Positions 44,962 to 54,214 of a stretch of 64,000 nucleotides of DNA are shown here, piece by piece. The notes beneath the pieces are model-generated. The model was not told the DNA's origin. It made no database searches and saw only the letters and a list, made by a program, of their open reading frames with translations. The translations under genes and the position numbers were made by a program. The stretch covers positions 1 through 64,000 of the forward strand of contig JARLJG010000052.1 of the NCBI GenBank assembly GCA_031291325.1, given 5' to 3'. Position 1 is the first letter of the stretch; every line of letters starts with the position of its first letter. This stretch comes from Burkholderiaceae bacterium (GTDB taxonomy: Bacteria; Pseudomonadota; Gammaproteobacteria; Burkholderiales; Burkholderiaceae_D).

Positions 44962-45738
44962 ATGTTTTACATGACCATTTTGGGTTTGGGTGTGGCGGTT
45001 GTCGCCATTTTCTCCGGGCAGTTGTTGGAAGGCGCGTCGCTGTGGACGTTGGCGCAGCCGGGGGCTTTTCTGATTGTATTCGGCGGCACGCTGGGGGCGG
45101 TGATCGCGCAAAGCTCGCCCAAAGACTTCATGATGGGCGTGCGGTTGCTGCGCTGGTTGTCGCATCCGCCGGTCTCGGATCGGGAAGAAACCATCAAGGA
45201 AATCGTCGGCTGGTCGCGAATCGCCTATCGCGACGGCGCGCTGATGCTCGACAGCCTGGCCAATGCGATCGAAGACCCGCTATTGAAAAATGGCGTCGAA
45301 ATGATCGTCGATCAGTACGACCCAGAATATATCCGCGATACGCTGGTAATGGACGTGCGCATCCGCGATGCGCGCCTGCGCCACGCCGCCAGGATGTGGG
45401 AATCGGCTGGCGCCTACGCGCCGACGGTCGGTATCCTGGGCTCGGTGGTCGGTTTATTGCAGGTGATGAACGGCTTGAGCGACGTCTCCCGTTTGGGCAG
45501 CGGCATTGCGGCCGCATTCGTCGCCACCGTGTATGGGCTGGTATTGGCCAATCTGGTATTTTTGCCGTTGGCAGCCAAGCTGCGCGCAATCATTTTCGAG
45601 CTGACCTTGCGCGACGAGCTGCGGATCGAGGGCTTGACCATGATCGCCCAAAACAAGCAGCCGCGCCTGGTGGAACGCACCTTGGTGGCAGCCGGCGAGC
45701 GGGCCGACAACGTCATCGATATCCGGCGCGTGGCCTGA
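44962..45738 (+). CDS. motC: Flagellar motor stator subunit MotC (MotA-like)
   Basis: 258-residue MotA/ExbB-type protein with four TM helices. It conducts protons with MotD to drive rotation. The cytoplasmic loop has RLRHAARMWESAGAYAPTVG then ILGSVVGLLQVM, typical of MotA/MotC; LRDELRIEGLTMIAQNKQPR follows. The second stator set (MotC/MotD) of Pseudomonas-like bacteria matches best because of the size, but MotA cannot be excluded. It is separated by one base from motD. Confidence 0.88.
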   Translation: MFYMTILGLGVAVVAIFSGQLLEGASLWTLAQPGAFLIVFGGTLGAVIAQSSPKDFMMGVRLLRWLSHPPVSDREETIKEIVGWSRIAYRDGALMLDSLANAIEDPLLKNGVEMIVDQYDPEYIRDTLVMDVRIRDARLRHAARMWESAGAYAPTVGILGSVVGLLQVMNGLSDVSRLGSGIAAAFVATVYGLVLANLVFLPLAAKLRAIIFELTLRDELRIEGLTMIAQNKQPRLVERTLVAAGERADNVIDIRRVA

Positions 45739-45739
45739 C

Positions 45740-46450
45740 ATGGCCAAGCGCGAATTCATTTCCTTTCAGCAGAAGGAAGAACCGAACGAAGGGGCAGGCA
45801 ACCATCGCTGGATGGTCTCGTATGCCGATTTCATGACCTTGCTGTTCGTTTTGTTCCTGGTGCTGTACGCCAAGCTGCCCAAGCATCTGGACCTGGGAGT
45901 GCCACTGGTGCAGGATTTGCATGCGCCGATTATCGCCGGCATCCGCGCCCATCGGCCTGCGCCGCAGCAAGTCAAGCCGGTGTTGCCTAGCCCGGTGGTT
46001 AACAAGCAGCAAGAGTTATTGCAGGAATTGGCGCGCACCTTTACCGATCTGGCGCAAGACGGCGATATCACGCTCGAAACACGGGATGAAGGCGTCTTGC
46101 TGGACATCAAGGATAGCGCACTGTTTGCCAGCGGCACCGCGCAACCGGCGCAGCAAGCCAATGGCATCGTGACGAAAATCGCCGATATCCTGTTGAAAAA
46201 CGGTAACCATGTCGTGGTCGAAGGGCATACCGACAGCATGCCCATCCATACCGCGCAATTTCCATCGAATTGGGAGTTGTCGTCTGCGCGCGCCGCATCG
46301 ATCGTGCGCGCCTTGCAAGAGCGCGGCATCGGCGCCTATCGGCTGGCCGCATCCGGCTTGGCCGAGACCAAGCCGAAGAGTTCAAACGAGACGGAACAGG
46401 GGCGCAGCGAGAACCGCCGCGTCAGTTTGCTGGTGTTGAACGAGCCGTAA
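45740..46450 (+). CDS. motD: Flagellar motor stator subunit MotD (MotB-like, OmpA domain)
   Basis: 236 residues. One TM helix with the proton-carrying Asp (NHRWMVSYADFMTLLFVLFL; D in YADF) is followed by a periplasmic OmpA/peptidoglycan-binding domain (GHTDSMPIHTAQFPSNWELS then SARAASIVRALQERG, ending ENRRVSLLVLNEP). It anchors the stator to the wall. It forms an operon with motC and is closed by the hairpin at 46472-46500. Confidence 0.9.
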   Translation: MAKREFISFQQKEEPNEGAGNHRWMVSYADFMTLLFVLFLVLYAKLPKHLDLGVPLVQDLHAPIIAGIRAHRPAPQQVKPVLPSPVVNKQQELLQELARTFTDLAQDGDITLETRDEGVLLDIKDSALFASGTAQPAQQANGIVTKIADILLKNGNHVVVEGHTDSMPIHTAQFPSNWELSSARAASIVRALQERGIGAYRLAASGLAETKPKSSNETEQGRSENRRVSLLVLNEP

Positions 46451-46471
46451 CTAGGCAATAAGCGGGCAATA

Positions 46472-46508
46472 AGCGTAGGCGACGCGCAGCCGCCTACGCT
46501 ATTTTCTT
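46472..46508 (+). terminator. Rho-independent terminator after motD
   Basis: AGCGTAGGCG-N9-CGCCTACGCT, a perfect 10-bp stem, is followed by ATTTTCTT. It lies between the convergent motD and TonB receptor genes. Confidence 0.75.
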
Positions 46509-48948
46509 ACAGTTTGCCCGACAAGCTGATGCCGATGGTCCGCGGTGGGATGCGATACGCTTCGTTGGTGGTAACTTGCACGATCGGATGCTGAATCACC
46601 GCGTCATTGTTCAGCAGGTTCTTGGCGAACAGCGTAAGTTCCCATTTATCCCAAGTCAGGCCTGTGCTCAAGTCGAGCGTGCTGTACGACGGACGGTTGT
46701 AATCGGGGTCCGAGGACAAGCTTGGGTTAAATCCGCCATAGCTTTTGCCCACCCAGTGCGACGCGCCGCGCACAAAACCGTAAGCGTCGCCGCTGACATT
46801 GAAATTGTATTGCGCGCTCAATGCAACATTGAAATTCGGCACGCCCGGCAGGTTAGCACCGTCAACCGCCCCGACAACTCCGGCGGCTGCGCCATCGCTA
46901 TTGGTCAGCGTTGCGTGGGTAAGGCCGGCAGCCAAATCGATGGTTACGCTGGAAATCGGTTTGGCCTTGAGTTCCAGCTCGGCGCCATAGCTGGTGGCGT
47001 TGCCGACATTGGTTGTGTAGTTAAATCCGCAAGTGAGCGAAACCAACTGCTGCAGGTTTTTCCAGTTGATGTAAAAGACGTCGGCATTGATCGAAAGCTT
47101 ATTGCCGAAGAAGCGCGACTTGTCGCCGACTTCATAACTCCACAAGCTATCGGAGGCGAAGCTGTTTGGGCTGGCGACACCGCAATTCCCAACCGGTATC
47201 GGGAAATTCGAGCCGCCGATGCGGTAACCTTCGGCTGCGGTGGCGTACAAGGTGTCGGTCGGATCGACTTCCCAGGTAAGTGCCAGCTTAGGCGTAAATG
47301 CGCTGCCGCTGGTGCTGCTGCTGGTCTGCTGATATCCATACGCGTCGGTTGCCGTGCTGTAGTTGATCATCAGATTGCCGGTGCGGTCGAGGGTATCGGT
47401 CGCCCGGATATAGCGCAGTCCGAATGTCGCATGTAATGTCGGTGCAAAGTAGTAATTCGCTTCGCCGAAAATCGATTGCTGCTTGTCATGGTAATGGCGC
47501 ACTGCGAAATAGCTGTTGTCGTTGGGAAAACCCTCTGGCACCGCGCCTGAAATCACAGTTCCATCTGTTGGACTGACGCCGGCAGCCGCAAATGCGGCGT
47601 TGATTCCATATACCGGGTCGTTTTCATTGACCGTCGTATGCTGGTCTGCCAAATATATGCCGCCCAGCCAGGTGATTGGTGAGACGCTGGGGTCGTACGG
47701 TTTGGATGCGATGCGCAGTTCTTGCGAGAATTGACGTACCTGGTTATTCAAAATGATCGAAGAGGGCAGCGCGTTGACGGCGGACGCCAAGGCGGTGGCG
47801 CCCGCGTTAGTCAGACCGGCCGAGGTCGAAGGGGTTATCAATGTCGACAGGTAATTGGAATTCTCGATATTGCCATCTTGCACGCGGTTGAATTTGCGCT
47901 GGAAGTAGCTGGTGACCGATGTTATGTCGCCGATATCCGTGCCGTAACCGACTGTCAGACTGGGCACCAGCAATTGATCGCTACCCGGCTCGCGCGTAAA
48001 TTTTGCGGCAACGTTTTCCGGCAAGCTCGTCGATACGGCTGCCAGTGACGATGGCAGCGCCAAAGAGGTGACATCGGTGTCGCCTGTGGTCACTTGCTGG
48101 AATAGCAGCGCCGGCGTAACCGTCAAATTCCTGGTTGGCACCCATTTCATCGCCATGTGCACGACGGAATCGTCTTCCCAATTGGTCTTTGAAGCGATCA
48201 GCGAGCCGGTGATCGGCGACACTTGATCGATGTAACCACTTTTGTGCGCGGTTTCGACGCCGATGCGCAATGCCAGTTCGTTGGGAATCAAAGCCGTGTT
48301 GAAGACGCCGTTGGCCGTGTAGTTGGTGCCGCCGCCTTCGGTCGACGACACTTCCGTATAGATGTTGGCTTCCTGTTCCTTCAAATTCGGCTGGTTGGTG
48401 ATGAATTTGATGGTGCCGCCCATCGAGCTGGCGCCATACAGGGTTCCTTGCGGTCCGCGCAGCACTTCGACGCGATCGAGATCGAAGAATTTCGGTTCGG
48501 CGATACCCATGCTGTACAGGTTTCCGACTGTCATGGAGATGTCGTCCATGTAAATGCCGGCGGTGGCGGAACCGGCCTGCGAACTGATGCCGCGCATTTG
48601 TATATTGGACAGGCCCGGACCGTTGCCGCTATTGCCGCCACCGCCGCCTCCGGAAAACGCAACGTTTGGAATTGCGCGCGTGATGTCTTCGAAATCGACG
48701 ATATGCTCGGCCACCAGATCGTCCCCTCGTACCACGGAGATGCTGGTCGCAACCTTGCTGGCATCTTCCTTGCGTTTGTTCGCGGTGACAACCACTGTTT
48801 CGATCTGGTCTGAATTTTTCGTGGCCGCCGTAGTGGCAGCAGCCGGTGTGGTCGGCGTTGCTGGCGTTTGTTGCGCTCCTGCGGAAGTGGCTAGAATTGT
48901 CGATGTTGCAGCTATTACGCTGGCAATGCGTCCGGTGCGACGTCTCAT
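46507..48948 (-). CDS. TonB-dependent outer-membrane receptor
   Basis: 813 residues. The signal peptide (VIAATSTILATSAGA) is followed by a Pro/Ala/Thr linker, a TonB box (ETVVVTANKRKED), a plug domain (IPNVAFSGGGGGGNSGNGPG; IQMRGISSQAGSATAGIYMD; RVEVLRGPQGTLYGASSMGG) and a 22-strand barrel ending RTIGISLSGKL. It is of the iron-complex/sugar oligomer class; the ligand is unknown and no transporter or regulator adjoins. The glycine run in the plug is unusually long. Confidence 0.92.
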   Translation of the reverse strand: MRRRTGRIASVIAATSTILATSAGAQQTPATPTTPAAATTAATKNSDQIETVVVTANKRKEDASKVATSISVVRGDDLVAEHIVDFEDITRAIPNVAFSGGGGGGNSGNGPGLSNIQMRGISSQAGSATAGIYMDDISMTVGNLYSMGIAEPKFFDLDRVEVLRGPQGTLYGASSMGGTIKFITNQPNLKEQEANIYTEVSSTEGGGTNYTANGVFNTALIPNELALRIGVETAHKSGYIDQVSPITGSLIASKTNWEDDSVVHMAMKWVPTRNLTVTPALLFQQVTTGDTDVTSLALPSSLAAVSTSLPENVAAKFTREPGSDQLLVPSLTVGYGTDIGDITSVTSYFQRKFNRVQDGNIENSNYLSTLITPSTSAGLTNAGATALASAVNALPSSIILNNQVRQFSQELRIASKPYDPSVSPITWLGGIYLADQHTTVNENDPVYGINAAFAAAGVSPTDGTVISGAVPEGFPNDNSYFAVRHYHDKQQSIFGEANYYFAPTLHATFGLRYIRATDTLDRTGNLMINYSTATDAYGYQQTSSSTSGSAFTPKLALTWEVDPTDTLYATAAEGYRIGGSNFPIPVGNCGVASPNSFASDSLWSYEVGDKSRFFGNKLSINADVFYINWKNLQQLVSLTCGFNYTTNVGNATSYGAELELKAKPISSVTIDLAAGLTHATLTNSDGAAAGVVGAVDGANLPGVPNFNVALSAQYNFNVSGDAYGFVRGASHWVGKSYGGFNPSLSSDPDYNRPSYSTLDLSTGLTWDKWELTLFAKNLLNNDAVIQHPIVQVTTNEAYRIPPRTIGISLSGKL

Positions 48949-49523
48949 ATTTTTAAATCCCCTCGTCTAAATTGTAGTGAAATATCTTGTAAAACCTGCA
49001 CGGTTGTACCGACTTGTGGTTTTCCAAGTTTGCCAATTAAATTTGATCATGTTTCGCGCGGCCCGAAAAAAACGCGCCGCATGTTGCCGATCATGATCGA
49101 CGATACGGATGAAAGCAAGAAACGAACCCAACTAAGTAGGCGTTTTAACGGGCGTCAACGATAGATGTTGTATTCCCGATACTCACGTGGGGTGGCTCCT
49201 GGCGTAGCAGCATGGGCTTTAAGTCGGTGCACAGCGCAGATTGGTTGTGGGTAAATCAGTTGCGCGGCATGCAATACCATGCACTTTTCGGGTGCAAGCG
49301 TGCGTATTTAATTTTAGTGCTGCAGTGCAATAATCCGGAGCAGGCATTGGTTCTGTATATACTATTGCTCTGGACAAATTAAAAGTGAGTAATCGCGAGC
49401 ATTATGTCGGACTGGCCTTAGGCATTCTGGCAGGCAAGTTTATTGCTTGAGTGTAATCCGAATTTGCGATCGAAACGATTCGTGTTGAAACCAATATTAT
49501 TATCCGGACTGACAAGGTGGACT
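48949..49523. other. Gene-free intergenic region (575 bases)
   Basis: AT-rich stretch between divergent genes. It holds only a 27-codon frame (MLPIMIDDTDESKKRTQLSR..) near 49081 without a ribosome site, and no recognisable operator, RNA or repeat. Promoters for both flanking genes are expected here but none is convincing. Confidence 0.4.
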
Positions 49524-52193
49524 ATGCAGTCGAGCAAGGTCAAAGGTGCGCGCGCCAGTTTGATTGCGTTGGCAATCGTGGTGCCGCTGCTGTATGTGGC
49601 CTTTGCACTGGCTTCCATCATCCAGGATTATCAAGTCACGTTGCAGAAAGCGGAACTTGAAGCGCGCAGCACGTCGACCGCATTAAGCGAGCATGCCAAT
49701 CGTGCCATTGGCGAAGCCGATCGTTTCTTGATGAGCGCGGTGGCCGAAGTCGAGCAGAGCGGGCTGGCGCCGATACGGCAAAATGAAGCGCAGTTCCATG
49801 CACTCTTAATGAAGTACACAGGCAAGCTGCCGCAGATACTGTCGATCAGCCTGATCGACGGCAATGGCGACATGGTCGCCACCGGTGTCTATGGTGCTGG
49901 CACCCGCGCCAACGTGAGCGACCGCGACTATTTCCACTATTTGAGCAATCCGGCAAATTCCGGCATGTTTATCTCGCATCCGATGATAAGCAGGACCAGC
50001 GGGCAATGGATATTCTCGATCGCGCGCCGCATATCGAATCCCGACGGTTCGCTGAAAATGATAGTGGTTGCCGGTTTGCCGATCGATTACTTCGATCGCT
50101 TTTATCATTCTCTGGGCGTGGACAAGGAAACCCGCCTGTTATTGGTGCATGCCGATGGCACGATTTTGGTCGAGAGTCCGGCGCGCTCTCCCTATGTTGT
50201 CAAGAACATCGCCAATTCTCCGCTGTTGCTTCATTACAAACAAGCGCTGTCGGGCAGCTTCCGTGTCGATATCAACACCGCCGATGGCGGTGCGCGCGAC
50301 ATCGGCTATGCCGGCTCGTCGATTTATCCGGTGCTGGCGGTTGCTTCGCTGTCGCGCGACGAAGTCCTCGCGCCGTGGCGCAAGCGGGTCGAACAATCGG
50401 TATTGATCGGCGTGTTCACGGTTGCCCTGCTGCTGGCCCTGATTGCCTTATTGTGGCGACAGCTCAAGCAGCTCTTGGCGGGCCAGCGCGATTTGGAGGG
50501 CAAGAACGAATCGCTGGCCTTGGCGGCGCAGGTATTTGAAACCAGCCTGCACGCGGTTGCGATCATGTCGTCCGACGGCGCCATCTTGCGGGTAAACAAG
50601 GCGTTGTCGGATATGTCCGGCTACGCGACCGAGGAACTGGTGGGCCGCAATGTGTCGTCGTTCGAATCCAGTTACATCGAACCGCGCGCCCGCAACGCGA
50701 TTGTGCGGGCCTTGTTTGCGAACGGCATGTGGCAAGGCGAGTCGCGTTTGCGCACCAAGGCGGGTAACGAATTGACGGTCAAGCAAAGCGTTTCGATGCT
50801 GCGCGACGCCAATGGCGCGGTGCGTTCGTACGTGGCGATTTTCCAGGATATCACCGAGCAAAAATTGTCGGAGCGGCGGCTGCACCAATTGGCCCATTTC
50901 GATGTCTTGACCAATTTGCCGAATCGGCGCACGTTTTCCGAGCGCATTCAGCACGAAATCGATCTTGCCGTGCGCCGCAATACGATGCTGGCCGTGGTGT
51001 TCATCGATATCGATCATTTCAAGACCATCAACGACAGTCTCGGCCATGCCACCGGCGACCTGGTATTGCAAGCGGTGGCCAGCCGGCTGCGCTTCTGCCT
51101 GCGGGTCGGCGATACGGTCGCGCGCATCGGTGGCGACGAATTCGTCGTGCTGCTGGAAGGCAATAGCAAGGTCGACACCTTTGAACGGGTGGCGACCAAA
51201 TTGGCCGAATCGCTGGCGGCCCCGATCGAGATTGCGGGGCGCGAAATGTACGTCGCCGCCAGCATGGGGATCAGTGTGTTTCCGCAAGACGGCGCCGATA
51301 GCGAAACCTTGCTGCGCAACGCCGATACCGCGATGTATCGCGCCAAGATGGCGGGACGCAACTGCTGGCGCTTCTTCGACGAATCGATGGCCCATCACGC
51401 CAATCGCCGCCTGGAACTGGAAATGGCCCTGCGCCGTGCCGCCGAGCGCTGCGAACTGGTATTGCACTTTCAGCCGCAATGCGCAATGGGCAGCCGCCGC
51501 ATCGTCGGCGTGGAAGCCTTGCTGCGTTGGCAGCGCCCGTTGCATGGCATGATTTCACCGATGGAATTCATTCCGCTGGCCGAAGACAGCGGTATCATCG
51601 TCGCCATCGGCGATTGGGTCTTGCTGGCCGCGTGCACCCAGGCTGCCGCGTGGTGGCGCGAAGGCCAGATCGGCGTGCGCATGGCGGTCAATATCGCGGC
51701 GAAACAAATCCATCACAAGGGTTTCGTCGAATTGGTGCGCGACACCCTGAACAAAACGGGTTTGCCGCCCGAATTGCTAGAACTGGAAATTACCGAGAGT
51801 TCGATTATCGAAAATGTCGAGGAAACCGTCAACAAACTGCACCAATTGAAGGCACTGGGCATTTCGGTGGCAATCGACGATTTCGGCACCGGCTATTCGT
51901 CGCTGTCATATTTGAAACAGTTGCCGGTGGACCGCTTGAAAATCGACAGGTCCTTCGTCAAAGACACCCCCGACGATGCCGATGACTGTGCAATCGTACG
52001 CACCATCATCGCGATGTCGCATAACCTTGGGTTGTCGGTGATTGCCGAGGGCGTCGAGTCGGAGCGGCAGATCGACTTTTTGCGCGCCCAGCATTGCGAT
52101 GAAATCCAGGGGTATTTGTTATCGGTGCCGGTGCCGGCGGCGCAAATGACGGAAATGTTAATTGAAAGCAATCGAAAATCTGCGGTAGCTTAG
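49524..52193 (+). CDS. Membrane-bound Cache-PAS-GGDEF-EAL protein
   Basis: 889 residues. The start at 49524 follows AAGGTGG. TM1 is about 12-35, a periplasmic dCache sensor 36-295 (GVYGAGTRANVSDRDYFHYL), TM2 about 296-315, PAS about 345-440 (GAILRVNKALSDMSGYATEE), GGDEF about 450-615 and EAL about 630-885. The GGDEF motif is intact (RIGGDEFVVLLEG) with an RVGD inhibitory I-site five residues before it. The EAL domain keeps EALLRW, NIAAKQI, ELEITES and DDFGTGYSS. Both activities look possible, so it could make and break c-di-GMP in response to an amino-acid-like ligand. Confidence 0.93.
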   Translation: MQSSKVKGARASLIALAIVVPLLYVAFALASIIQDYQVTLQKAELEARSTSTALSEHANRAIGEADRFLMSAVAEVEQSGLAPIRQNEAQFHALLMKYTGKLPQILSISLIDGNGDMVATGVYGAGTRANVSDRDYFHYLSNPANSGMFISHPMISRTSGQWIFSIARRISNPDGSLKMIVVAGLPIDYFDRFYHSLGVDKETRLLLVHADGTILVESPARSPYVVKNIANSPLLLHYKQALSGSFRVDINTADGGARDIGYAGSSIYPVLAVASLSRDEVLAPWRKRVEQSVLIGVFTVALLLALIALLWRQLKQLLAGQRDLEGKNESLALAAQVFETSLHAVAIMSSDGAILRVNKALSDMSGYATEELVGRNVSSFESSYIEPRARNAIVRALFANGMWQGESRLRTKAGNELTVKQSVSMLRDANGAVRSYVAIFQDITEQKLSERRLHQLAHFDVLTNLPNRRTFSERIQHEIDLAVRRNTMLAVVFIDIDHFKTINDSLGHATGDLVLQAVASRLRFCLRVGDTVARIGGDEFVVLLEGNSKVDTFERVATKLAESLAAPIEIAGREMYVAASMGISVFPQDGADSETLLRNADTAMYRAKMAGRNCWRFFDESMAHHANRRLELEMALRRAAERCELVLHFQPQCAMGSRRIVGVEALLRWQRPLHGMISPMEFIPLAEDSGIIVAIGDWVLLAACTQAAAWWREGQIGVRMAVNIAAKQIHHKGFVELVRDTLNKTGLPPELLELEITESSIIENVEETVNKLHQLKALGISVAIDDFGTGYSSLSYLKQLPVDRLKIDRSFVKDTPDDADDCAIVRTIIAMSHNLGLSVIAEGVESERQIDFLRAQHCDEIQGYLLSVPVPAAQMTEMLIESNRKSAVA

Positions 52194-52230
52194 GGTAACG
52201 AAGCACTACGGAAAAATTCGTCGGGGGTAC

Positions 52231-52257
52231 TAGACAAAATTTTTAGATTGGTATAAT
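52231..52257 (+). promoter_or_regulatory. Extended -10 promoter of the structured RNA
   Basis: TG-G-TATAAT (52249-52257) is a consensus extended -10; TAGACA lies 15 bases upstream. The predicted start is about 52264. Confidence 0.7.
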
Positions 52258-52263
52258 ATGCTT

Positions 52264-52407
52264 TCCATCCTATCAGGGGTTGCGGTTCCGGCTAATACTT
52301 GAGTCGATTCAACTGCTGAGGACACCATGCAGATAGCATGGGTGATCAGCGAATCGCCTCAAGTATTCGTAGGAAATCAATTTAAGCTCACTTCGGTGGG
52401 CTTTTTG
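52264..52407 (+). ncRNA. Structured small RNA or leader RNA before lepB
   Basis: The transcript predicted between the promoter at 52231-52257 and the terminator at 52384-52407 is about 145 nt. A 17-bp stem, AATACTTGAGTCGATTC (52294-52310) with 52351-52367, has one mismatch. Inside it are GCTGA/TCAGC (52315-52319, 52346-52350) and CACCATGC/GCATGGGTG with a 5-base loop. The outer TTTCC/GGAAA may close the structure. No ORF of note is present. It could be an independent sRNA or an attenuator for lepB, whose start is 73 bases after the terminator. I do not match it to a known RNA family. Confidence 0.65.
52384..52407 (+). terminator. Rho-independent terminator upstream of lepB
   Basis: AAGCTCAC-TTCG-GTGGGCTT-TTT: an 8-bp stem (one G-U) with a UUCG tetraloop and a run of T. 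Textbook form. Confidence 0.85.
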
Positions 52408-52480
52408 CGTTTACGCGGGGCTATTCTTGATTTAAGTTTGCGTTTAATTTTAACGGTTATTCAATCTCATCAAGGCCAGT

Positions 52481-53284
52481 ATGCAAATCGGTATCAGTTT
52501 GATGGAATACATGTCGATCGCCGCGATAGTGACAGGTGTATTCTGGTGCGCCGCCAAGTGGCGCAAGCAAGCGATTTTGCGCACCGGCAAAAAGCCGATA
52601 TGGGTCAGCTTTGGCGCGGATTTGTTCGGCGTCATTGCGCTGATGCTGTTTTGCCGCGTCGCTATTGCAGATTGGCAAGAAGTGCCGTCGGGGTCGATGG
52701 AGCCGACCTTGCGCGTCGGCGACCGCATCCTGGTCAACAAGCTGGCGTACGGGCCGCGCATGCCGTTTACCAACACGGCCATCAAGTTCGGCGAGCCGCA
52801 GCGTGGCGACATCGTCGTTTTCCGCTTCCCCGGCGACGTCTCGACGCTGTACGTAAAGCGCTTGATCGCCTTGCCCGGCGACGTGGTCACCTATCGCCGT
52901 GGCGCGGTGAGCATCAACCATCAAGCGTTCGATGTCAAGATCGACACCTCGATCGCACCCCGAAAAGAAGACGCCGGCTACTTGTTTGCCGATGAAACAG
53001 CCGGCAACCGCGCGCGCATCATCAAATTGAATGCCGAAGAGCCGGGCGCCAGCGTGCGGCCGCAAGCATGGCTCTCCGATTACCGAGACGCTTGCACGGT
53101 CGCGTCCACGCAAGAGTGGGAATGCAAGGTGCCCGCAGGAAAATATCTGATGATGGGCGACAATCGGGACAATTCGGCGGATTCGCGCGTATGGGGATTT
53201 CTCGACCAACGCGAAGTGGTCGGCAAGGCGGTCAAGGTGTTGATCAACTTTTCCGACTTCAGCCGCGCATGGATGCCGCTATAG
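52481..53284 (+). CDS. lepB: Signal peptidase I
   Basis: 267 residues. Two N-terminal TM helices (SIAAIVTGVFWCAAKW; LFGVIALMLFCRVAIADW) are followed by the periplasmic protease. Catalytic Ser is in VPSGSMEPTLRVGDRILVNK and Lys in TLYVKRLIALPGD; the third signature is MGDNRDNSADSRVWGFL. It removes leader peptides from exported proteins. It stands alone, without the usual lepA or rnc neighbours, so it may be a secondary copy. It is preceded by the structured RNA and terminator. Confidence 0.93.
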   Translation: MQIGISLMEYMSIAAIVTGVFWCAAKWRKQAILRTGKKPIWVSFGADLFGVIALMLFCRVAIADWQEVPSGSMEPTLRVGDRILVNKLAYGPRMPFTNTAIKFGEPQRGDIVVFRFPGDVSTLYVKRLIALPGDVVTYRRGAVSINHQAFDVKIDTSIAPRKEDAGYLFADETAGNRARIIKLNAEEPGASVRPQAWLSDYRDACTVASTQEWECKVPAGKYLMMGDNRDNSADSRVWGFLDQREVVGKAVKVLINFSDFSRAWMPL

Positions 53285-53303
53285 CTACCCCCGGAGGCCC
53301 GCT

Positions 53304-53756
53304 TTGACCGCCATCGCCTGGGATTTTCCGACCCCCTTCGTGCTGCACATGACGCCGCAGGCCGCCGATATCGACGGCCTCAATCATGTCAACAATGCCG
53401 TCTACGTGCGCTGGTGCGAACAAACCGGGTGGGCGCATTCCGAACATCTTGGTTTAAGCCTGGCCGACTATAAGCGCCTGGACCGGGCGATGGCGATCCG
53501 GCGCGGCGCATATGATTACCTCTTGCCGGCCTTGCTGGGCGACGATTTGCAATTGGCGACCTGGCTGACCGCCAGCGACGGCAAACTGACCATGACACGC
53601 AGTTTCCAACTGGTCAGGAGCCGCGATCATCAAACCTTGATGCGGGGCCACTGGGAATTGGTCTGCATCGAATTGACCAGCGGCAAGGCGCGTCGCATGC
53701 CGAGCGAGTTTTGCGACGTTTATGGCGCTGTGTTGGTCGGCGAACGTGGCGCGTAG
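53304..53756 (+). CDS. Acyl-CoA thioesterase (hotdog fold, 4HBT/YbgC type)
   Basis: 150 residues. The active-site region TPQAADIDGLNHVNNAVYVR then WCEQTGWAH has the conserved Asp and HVNNxxY motif of 4-hydroxybenzoyl-CoA thioesterases. TTG start with GGAGG 7 bases upstream. It lies 19 bases after lepB and is probably co-transcribed. The physiological acyl substrate is unknown. Confidence 0.88.
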   Translation: MTAIAWDFPTPFVLHMTPQAADIDGLNHVNNAVYVRWCEQTGWAHSEHLGLSLADYKRLDRAMAIRRGAYDYLLPALLGDDLQLATWLTASDGKLTMTRSFQLVRSRDHQTLMRGHWELVCIELTSGKARRMPSEFCDVYGAVLVGERGA

Positions 53757-53811
53757 CTACCGTTGCGCTTTGAGGGAGCAGAGCGCCGACGCCTTCGCGC
53801 CGACCGGTTTA

Positions 53812-54018
53812 TCACTTCCAGTCGGATGCGCGGCGTTGCTCCGGATTGACTAAGACGCGCGCGCTGACATTCAATGGCACGCCTTCATCTCGCATCAAGG
53901 CCGCGCCTGCCGCCACGCCTTTGAGCATGGCAACCGCCAAGCCGCGATTGACGGCAGCTTCGATGCTTTTGTTGCCGCGCGTCGGGTCGGAATTCGGTAT
54001 TTGGTCTTGGGCGTTCAT
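53812..54018 (-). CDS. Small hypothetical protein
   Basis: 68 residues: a polar N-terminus (NAQDQIPNSDPTRGNKSIE), a helix AAVNRGLAVAMLKGVAAGAA, and a short basic tail. AAAGGAGGGCAAC precedes the ATG, a strong ribosome site. No signal peptide and no known family. It is convergent with the thioesterase gene. Confidence 0.6.
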   Translation of the reverse strand: MNAQDQIPNSDPTRGNKSIEAAVNRGLAVAMLKGVAAGAALMRDEGVPLNVSARVLVNPEQRRASDWK

Positions 54019-54214
54019 GTTGCCCTCCTTTGGTTGCTATGCCTATGCAATGATAGACAACGCACGCACTTCTTGGTTCCACTTTCTTTACGGCAGCTTT
54101 TTCTATCGATCGGGATCGGCTACAGTCGAACCTGCAAACGAACTACCTCTATCAATATTAGTACAATCCGCGCAGCGCGTTGCGGAAAATTGACGGAAGT
54201 GCCTGCGACCTCGA

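Noticed and set aside
52264-52407. The structured RNA as 6S RNA
   Set aside because: The 5' internal loop is long and asymmetric and the usual neighbour gene is absent; 6S needs a near-symmetric central bubble. Not supported without a covariance search.
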